From positions 1 to 9,563 of the forward strand of contig JACQGJ010000528.1 in NCBI GenBank assembly GCA_016199605.1: a stretch of DNA of 9,563 nt, given 5' to 3'. Below the pieces are notes generated by a model, which saw nothing but the letters and a program-made list of their open reading frames with translations, had not been told where the DNA came from and ran no database searches. Position numbers and translations under genes: made by a program. This stretch comes from Armatimonadota bacterium (GTDB taxonomy: Bacteria > Armatimonadota > Abditibacteriia > CG2-30-59-28). This document shows positions 5,435 through 9,563 of this stretch, in pieces (the stretch's first letter is position 1; each line of letters begins with the position of its first letter).

Positions 5435-8400
5435 TCATGAACAGCCCATCGAATTGCCGCAGTTGAGGCATTTGTAGCAAGAGCCGTTGCGAACGGTGAT
5501 GTGCCCGCACACATCGCAAAACGGAGCATCGCCCATCATCGCGCCGAGGTGTTCGGTGTTGGGATTGCCCGAACCCTCCACCGACCCGGCGGCGTACGCG
5601 CTCACCATCGGTTTTGACTGAGGGAGGTGTTTCATGGTCAGGGACCGGGGCCTCGGGGCACTGACCGTGCCTGGCGAACTGCTACTCGAATCGACTGCTT
5701 CGGCTTCCGGTGCGATGTCCAGGACCTCCAGGTCTGCCGGTTTCACCTGCACAAAATCGGTCCGTCCCAGGTATTCCATGCCCAGCACACGGAATACATA
5801 GTCGATGATGGAGGTTGCCATTTTGATATTGGGATGGTCGACGATGCCCTGGGGCTCAAAGCGGGTGAAGGTGAAGGTGTCCACGAATTCCTCGAGCGGA
5901 ACGCCGTACTGCAGCCCTTTGGAGATGGCAATCGCGAAACAGTTCATCATGCTGCGAAACGCCGCGCCCTCCTTGTGCATGTCGATGAAGATCTCTCCCA
6001 GGGAGCCGTCTTCGTATTCGCCTGTTCGCAGGTACACCTTATGGCCGCCTACCCGCGCCTCCACCGTGAAGCCGCTCCGCTTTCTGGGAAGAGGTCTCTT
6101 CTGGGGTCCGAGGTGTTCCGCGAAGTTCAGAGGCAGTTGGACTGAGACGTGATCCGCGGATTCCTCAAGGGGATCGACCGCCGCGTCTGTCTGGGATTTC
6201 TGGCTCCCACTGGTTGCGCTGAGGGGTTGCGACATCTTGCATCCGTCCCGATACAAGGCTACCGCCTTCAGGCCAAGGCGCCAACTCTCTACATAGATGC
6301 GTTCGATGTCTTCCACCGTGGCCTCAGTGGGTAGATTCACCGTCTTCGAGATGGCCCCGGATAGGAAGGGCTGCACGGCGGCCATCATCTTGATGTGGCC
6401 CATCGGCTCGATGAAGCGTTGACCATATCTGCCACACTTGTTGGCGCAGTCAAAAACCGGCAAGTGTTCGGGCTGTAAATGGGGCGCTCCTTCGACCGTC
6501 ATCATGCCGCAAATGACCCGATTCGCCTCCTCCACCTGCTCCTCGGAGAATCCCAATCGCCTGAGCAAGTCGAACCCGGGGGTCTCATATTCTTCCTGCG
6601 GGAGGCCCAGCCGAGTCAGGACCTCTTCTCCCAGCAGGCCTGGGGCAAAAGCGAAGGACAACTCGAAAACCTTCGGGAGGTTATGCTCGATCCGGTCGAG
6701 GTCTTCGGCGCTGAACCCAAGCGACCTCAGGGACTGGCGATTCACATGGGGGGAGTCGAGGAGGCTCATCGTCCCGGTGACGTAGGCAATAATCTCCCCG
6801 ATCTGCTCTTCGGTATACCCCAGCCGTTGCAGCGCCTGCGGCACCGATTGGTTCACGATCTTGAAGTACCCGCCCCCCGCCAGTTTCTTGAATTTCACAA
6901 GAGCGAAGTCGGGCTCGACACCCGTTGTGTCACAATCCATCAACAGGCCGATGGTCCCCGTAGGTGCGAGCACGGTGACTTGCGAATTGCGATATCCGTG
7001 CCTCTCGCCGGCAGCGACGCACAAGTCCCATTCTTCTTTGGCAAACTCCAGGAGAGAACGCGGGCAGTGTTGCTCGCTGATCTTGTACGCGGCGATGCGA
7101 TGCTTGTTCATGACCCGCAGCATGGGTTCGCGGTTCTTCGCATAGCCGGGGAAGGGCTCTTTAACCTCCGCGATCTCGGCAGAGGTCCGGCACGCGTGTC
7201 CGTGCATGATGGCCGTAATGGCCGCGGCCACGGCGCGCCCAGCATCGCTGTCGTACGGAATCCCACTCAGCATCAACAGCGTCCCGAGGTTGGCGTAACC
7301 GAGACCCAGCGGACGATAGTCGTGGCTGTTGCGGGCGATCCTCGCGGTGGGATAGGAGGAAAAGTCCACAAGGATCTCCTGAGCAATGATGAAGATACGG
7401 CACGCGTGGCGGAAGCCCTCGGTGTCGAAAGTGCCGTCCTCGTTCAGAAACTTGGTCAGGTTGATCGAGGCGAGGTTGCACGCGCTGTCATCGAGGAACA
7501 TGTATTCCGAGCACGGGTTGGAGGCGCGGATCTTGTCGGTCTTGGGGCAAGTGTGCCATTCGTTGATGGTGGTGTCGAATTGAACCCCCGGGTCCGCGCA
7601 CGCCCACGCCGCCTCGGCAATCCGGCGCACAAGATCACGGGCGTCGTATTCGTCACAGACTTCCCCGGTGGTGCGAAAGCGTGTCTGCCACTTTCCGCCC
7701 TGCAGGTAGGAGTGCATGAATTCATCGGTAACCCGCAATGAGTTGTTGGAGTTCTGACCGGCGACGGTCCGGTAAGCTTCACCATTGAAGTCGGAGGAGT
7801 ATCCGGCGCCGATCAGTGCAGCAACCTTCTTCTCCTCGTTCATTTTCCAGTTGATAAACTCGGCAATCTCGGGGTGATCCATGTCCAGACAAACCATCTT
7901 GGCCGCCCGGCGCGTGGTGCCACCTGACTTCGTGGCGCCTGCGCCTCGGTCGAACACCTCGAGGAAAGACATCAAACCCGAAGACGTGCCACCGCCGGAG
8001 AGCTTTTCCTGGTGCCCCCGCAGCTTTGAGAAATTGGTGCCGGTGCCCGAGCCATACTTGAAAACTCGCGCCTCGTTCTTCACGAGGTCGAAGATCGACA
8101 TCAAGTCATCACTGACTGACTGAATAAAGCAGGCCGAGCACTGGGGATGCGAGTACGCGTCTTTGGTCTGGAGCACATCATTCTGGGAGAAGTCCCAGTA
8201 CCAGTTTCCGCCGCTGCCGCTGATTCCGTACTCGTGGTACAAGCCACAGTTGAACCAGACGGGAGAATTGAAAGCGCCTTTCTGGTGAAGCAAGAGGTGC
8301 GTCAACTCCGCCTCGAAAGCTTCGCCGTCCTCGTTGGCTCCAAAGTAGCCGCCAAGCTGCTCCCCGCCTCGTCGTATCGTATGAGCCAGACGATAGATGA

Positions 8401-8764
8401 CCTGCTTCACGCTGGTCTCTCGTCCAACTCCCGGGACCCCGGCTTTGCGGAAGTATTTCGAGACGACAATGTCGGTAGCCAGTTGCGTCCAAGTGGCGGG
8501 GACCTCGATGTCGCGATGCTCGAAAATGGCATTGCCCTTCTCGTCGGTGATCACGGAGTCGCGGTACTCCCACTCCACCTCTGCGAAAGGATGTTCACTC
8601 GGAGTTCCGTTGTCGGAAGCTTTCGTGAATCTGCGCTCTATGGTCAAACCGTTGACCGCTCGTGCGGGATTGTGTCCGTTACCGTTACCATTCGAGGGAG
8701 CGTTGTCTACGGTGATAGTCAAGGCCGGGTGTGTGATTTCTGGTTGCATCGTTTGCTGTTTCAT
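5435..8764 (-). CDS. nrdJ: Adenosylcobalamin-dependent (class II) ribonucleoside-diphosphate reductase
   Basis: A complete 1109-residue cytoplasmic enzyme that reduces ribonucleotides to deoxyribonucleotides using a radical generated from adenosylcobalamin, so it works without oxygen. Visible active-site elements: SHPQCSACFIQ (205-215, holding the first redox cysteine), NPCSE with Asn416, Cys418 (the thiyl-radical cysteine) and Glu420, DDSACNL with Cys429 (second redox cysteine), and APTGTIG (600-606, phosphate loop). Residues about 640-790 form the insertion usual for long NrdJ proteins, with repeated LG(Y/F)(S/T)-x-E motifs at 648, 682 and 737. A TSCPD domain follows (about 898-975), then a Ser-rich linker, and a Cys-rich tail (C1083, C1086, C1096, C1099, C1102, C1108) for thiol regeneration or metal binding. 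The ATG at 8764 is preceded by AAAGGAG 9 nt upstream. It has its own strong promoter. Its stop lies only 66 nt before the riboswitch. Confidence 0.97.
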   Translation of the reverse strand: MKQQTMQPEITHPALTITVDNAPSNGNGNGHNPARAVNGLTIERRFTKASDNGTPSEHPFAEVEWEYRDSVITDEKGNAIFEHRDIEVPATWTQLATDIVVSKYFRKAGVPGVGRETSVKQVIYRLAHTIRRGGEQLGGYFGANEDGEAFEAELTHLLLHQKGAFNSPVWFNCGLYHEYGISGSGGNWYWDFSQNDVLQTKDAYSHPQCSACFIQSVSDDLMSIFDLVKNEARVFKYGSGTGTNFSKLRGHQEKLSGGGTSSGLMSFLEVFDRGAGATKSGGTTRRAAKMVCLDMDHPEIAEFINWKMNEEKKVAALIGAGYSSDFNGEAYRTVAGQNSNNSLRVTDEFMHSYLQGGKWQTRFRTTGEVCDEYDARDLVRRIAEAAWACADPGVQFDTTINEWHTCPKTDKIRASNPCSEYMFLDDSACNLASINLTKFLNEDGTFDTEGFRHACRIFIIAQEILVDFSSYPTARIARNSHDYRPLGLGYANLGTLLMLSGIPYDSDAGRAVAAAITAIMHGHACRTSAEIAEVKEPFPGYAKNREPMLRVMNKHRIAAYKISEQHCPRSLLEFAKEEWDLCVAAGERHGYRNSQVTVLAPTGTIGLLMDCDTTGVEPDFALVKFKKLAGGGYFKIVNQSVPQALQRLGYTEEQIGEIIAYVTGTMSLLDSPHVNRQSLRSLGFSAEDLDRIEHNLPKVFELSFAFAPGLLGEEVLTRLGLPQEEYETPGFDLLRRLGFSEEQVEEANRVICGMMTVEGAPHLQPEHLPVFDCANKCGRYGQRFIEPMGHIKMMAAVQPFLSGAISKTVNLPTEATVEDIERIYVESWRLGLKAVALYRDGCKMSQPLSATSGSQKSQTDAAVDPLEESADHVSVQLPLNFAEHLGPQKRPLPRKRSGFTVEARVGGHKVYLRTGEYEDGSLGEIFIDMHKEGAAFRSMMNCFAIAISKGLQYGVPLEEFVDTFTFTRFEPQGIVDHPNIKMATSIIDYVFRVLGMEYLGRTDFVQVKPADLEVLDIAPEAEAVDSSSSSPGTVSAPRPRSLTMKHLPQSKPMVSAYAAGSVEGSGNPNTEHLGAMMGDAPFCDVCGHITVRNGSCYKCLNCGNSMGCS

Positions 8765-9003
8765 CTGCTGTTGCTCCTTTCACTGATATGGACGAAGACG
8801 ACCTGCCGTCCCCTGGGAACCGAAGCCGGGGTAGCGCTGCTGGGACACTTCCGCCAATCTGCACCGTTTTCCGGTCAAGGGGTCAAAAGATCAGCAGTTC
8901 GTACGTCTCACTCTACTCCGCCAGGCGGGTGCTCCTGCAGGGTGATCGACGCAAGGGAAGAAGTACAGGCTGTCGACGTGGTTTCCCTCAGTGGCAAGGA
9001 CGG
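8765..9003 (-). other. Long untranslated leader of nrdJ
   Basis: From the predicted start near 8997 to the nrdJ ATG there are about 230 nt without a credible gene. The stretch holds the nrdJ Shine-Dalgarno site and several short GC-rich inverted repeats, for instance CCGG-AAAA-CGG-type and CCCCGGCTTCGG...CAGGGG segments around 8815-8880. I do not recognise a known riboswitch in it: the B12 box (GGAGACC) is absent. The length suggests post-transcriptional control, but this is only suggestive. Confidence 0.4.
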
Positions 9004-9032
9004 ATTATACTCACCGTGTAGGATGGTGTCAA
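9004..9032 (-). promoter_or_regulatory. Consensus sigma-70 promoter of nrdJ
   Basis: On the minus strand TTGACA (9032-9027) and TATAAT (9009-9004) are both perfect consensus hexamers, separated by exactly 17 nt. Transcription should start near 8997. It is the only strong promoter seen in the 421-nt gap upstream of nrdJ. Such an unmodified consensus suggests a highly expressed gene, or one held back by a repressor or leader RNA. Confidence 0.85.
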
Positions 9033-9050
9033 GAGGAGAATCAAGAAAAA

Positions 9051-9066
9051 ACACTAAATATGGGGG
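9051..9066. promoter_or_regulatory. Possible NrdR box upstream of the nrdJ promoter
   Basis: The 16-mer ACACTAAATATGGGGG (plus strand) agrees at 12 of 16 positions with the NrdR box consensus ACACTATATATAGTGT; the left half-site is nearly perfect and the right half poor. It lies about 18 nt upstream of the -35 box. NrdR boxes normally occur in pairs spaced by whole helical turns, and I found no second good site at that spacing, so the call is tentative. Confidence 0.3.
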
Positions 9067-9185
9067 ACGGGCGACTGGGAAAGCCCTACAACTTGCGACT
9101 GCTACCGGCCATCGTTTGGGTCCAGGGGCTTCGACTGGTGCGCTAACAATCAGAGAAATCAAGCCGAGATCGTCGACCGCCCCCC

Positions 9186-9563
9186 TCAATCACCCAACTG
9201 GACGAGCCCCAGGTCCCCGGCGAATTCCACAGCCCGATGATGCTCGTCGGCCTTGATCGGCCGGTTTAGCTCCACATAACGTTCGGATCGGACCTTCCCC
9301 GCCGGACGATACTGCGTCATGAGGTTTACGTGAGTGTGGGGGGAGATTTCCTCGGAAAGGAACTTCAGTATTTCCCGCGTCTCCGCCTCACCCCCGGGCA
9401 TCAACAGATGTCGAACGAGAAGGCCTCGTCGCGCCAAGCCCTGCTCATCGATCACCAGGTCTCCGACTTGGCGGTGCATTTCCTTGAGGGCTGACTTCGC
9501 GCTCTCGGCATACTCCTGCGCCGTCAGGTATCTCCGGGCGGGTTCCGGACTCCAGTATTTGAA
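9186..9563 (-). CDS. PflX-like (COG1313) radical SAM protein, C-terminal part
   Basis: The frame is open from the right edge (FKYWSPEPARRYLTAQEYAE, 9563 inward) to the TGA at 9186, giving 126 residues of the C-terminal portion; the start lies outside the window. The succession EMHRQVGDLVID, GLLVRHLLMPGG, ISPHTHVNLMTQYRPAG and ELNRPI, ending in the terminal GDLGLVQLGD, is characteristic of the COG1313 family, described as radical SAM relatives of pyruvate-formate-lyase activating enzyme. The [4Fe-4S]-binding CxxxCxxC motif would be in the missing N-terminal part and cannot be checked here. It is in the same orientation as nrdJ, but the nrdJ promoter and a 421-nt gap separate the two, so they are probably independent. 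No terminator is visible after its stop. Confidence 0.82.
   Translation of the reverse strand, partial: FKYWSPEPARRYLTAQEYAESAKSALKEMHRQVGDLVIDEQGLARRGLLVRHLLMPGGEAETREILKFLSEEISPHTHVNLMTQYRPAGKVRSERYVELNRPIKADEHHRAVEFAGDLGLVQLGD

Noticed and set aside
6480..6821. Repeated LG(Y/F)(S/T)-x-E motifs in NrdJ as a novel insertion
   Set aside because: The same insertion with these motifs is usual in long NrdJ proteins of other bacteria, so it is described under the gene and not reported as unusual.
6479..7741. 420-residue plus-strand open frame inside nrdJ
   Set aside because: Antisense shadow of a long GC-rich gene; the opposite strand encodes a complete NrdJ with all catalytic motifs.
8815..8880. 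Second cobalamin riboswitch in the nrdJ leader
   Set aside because: Only a faint resemblance to the aptamer core; the GGAGACC B12 box and the closing stem are missing.
9051..9110. T-rich tract (GTGTTTTTTC on the minus strand) as terminator of the radical SAM gene
   Set aside because: No stable hairpin directly precedes it; the best stem is GGGC/GCCC of 4 bp, well upstream of the T-run.
8908..9189. 93-residue minus-strand frame between the radical SAM gene and nrdJ
   Set aside because: It spans the consensus nrdJ promoter and has no recognisable features; composition looks like non-coding sequence.
8147..9256. 369-residue plus-strand open frame covering the nrdJ 5' end and upstream region
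   Set aside because: It runs antisense through nrdJ, its promoter and the end of the radical SAM gene, and shows no recognisable domain.

Overview
The window reads as a GC-rich, diderm-type bacterial genome fragment organised around vitamin B12. The best taxonomic hint is the prepilin-like protein at 4212-4922. Its N-terminus (GFTLIELLVVIAIIAILAA, then LFPVFARAREKARQ) and its C-terminal H-x9-DG motif are typical of the large DUF1559-type families of Armatimonadota, and also occur in Planctomycetota/Verrucomicrobiota-like phyla. Armatimonadota is my preferred guess, held with moderate confidence.

Layout, left to right. (1) 1-707, plus strand: the 3' part of a formylglycine-generating-enzyme-like (FGE-sulfatase/SUMF1 fold) protein. 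It carries an apparent single-base frameshift near 218-222 and lacks the catalytic cysteine pair of true FGEs. All other genes are on the minus strand, so read from high to low coordinates. (2) 761-1298: an overlapping antitoxin/MazF-PemK toxin pair. (3) 1420-4197: a complete ABC importer of the BtuF/BtuD/BtuC type, with genes overlapping by 8 and 10 nt. (4) 4212-4922: a prepilin-like DUF1559 protein ending 14 nt before btuF. (5) about 5004-5428: a promoter, a cobalamin riboswitch, a candidate antiterminator and an intrinsic terminator, all pointing into the prepilin gene. (6) 5435-8764: nrdJ, adenosylcobalamin-dependent (class II) ribonucleotide reductase. (7) 9004-9066: a consensus sigma-70 promoter for nrdJ (TTGACA-17-TATAAT) with a possible NrdR box just upstream. 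(8) 9186-9563: the C-terminal part of a PflX-like (COG1313) radical SAM protein that enters from the right edge.

How it fits together: nrdJ needs adenosylcobalamin to make deoxyribonucleotides. Next to it is a B12 importer whose expression should be switched off by B12 through a transcription-terminating riboswitch. The first gene behind that riboswitch is not a transporter gene but a prepilin-like protein. It is apparently cotranscribed with btuFDC, so a pilin-like protein is predicted to rise under B12 starvation together with the importer. That prepilin/B12 link is the most interesting signal here. nrdJ also has no visible terminator of its own, so its transcripts probably run into the riboswitch. 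This would couple importer expression to the strong nrdJ promoter when B12 is scarce.
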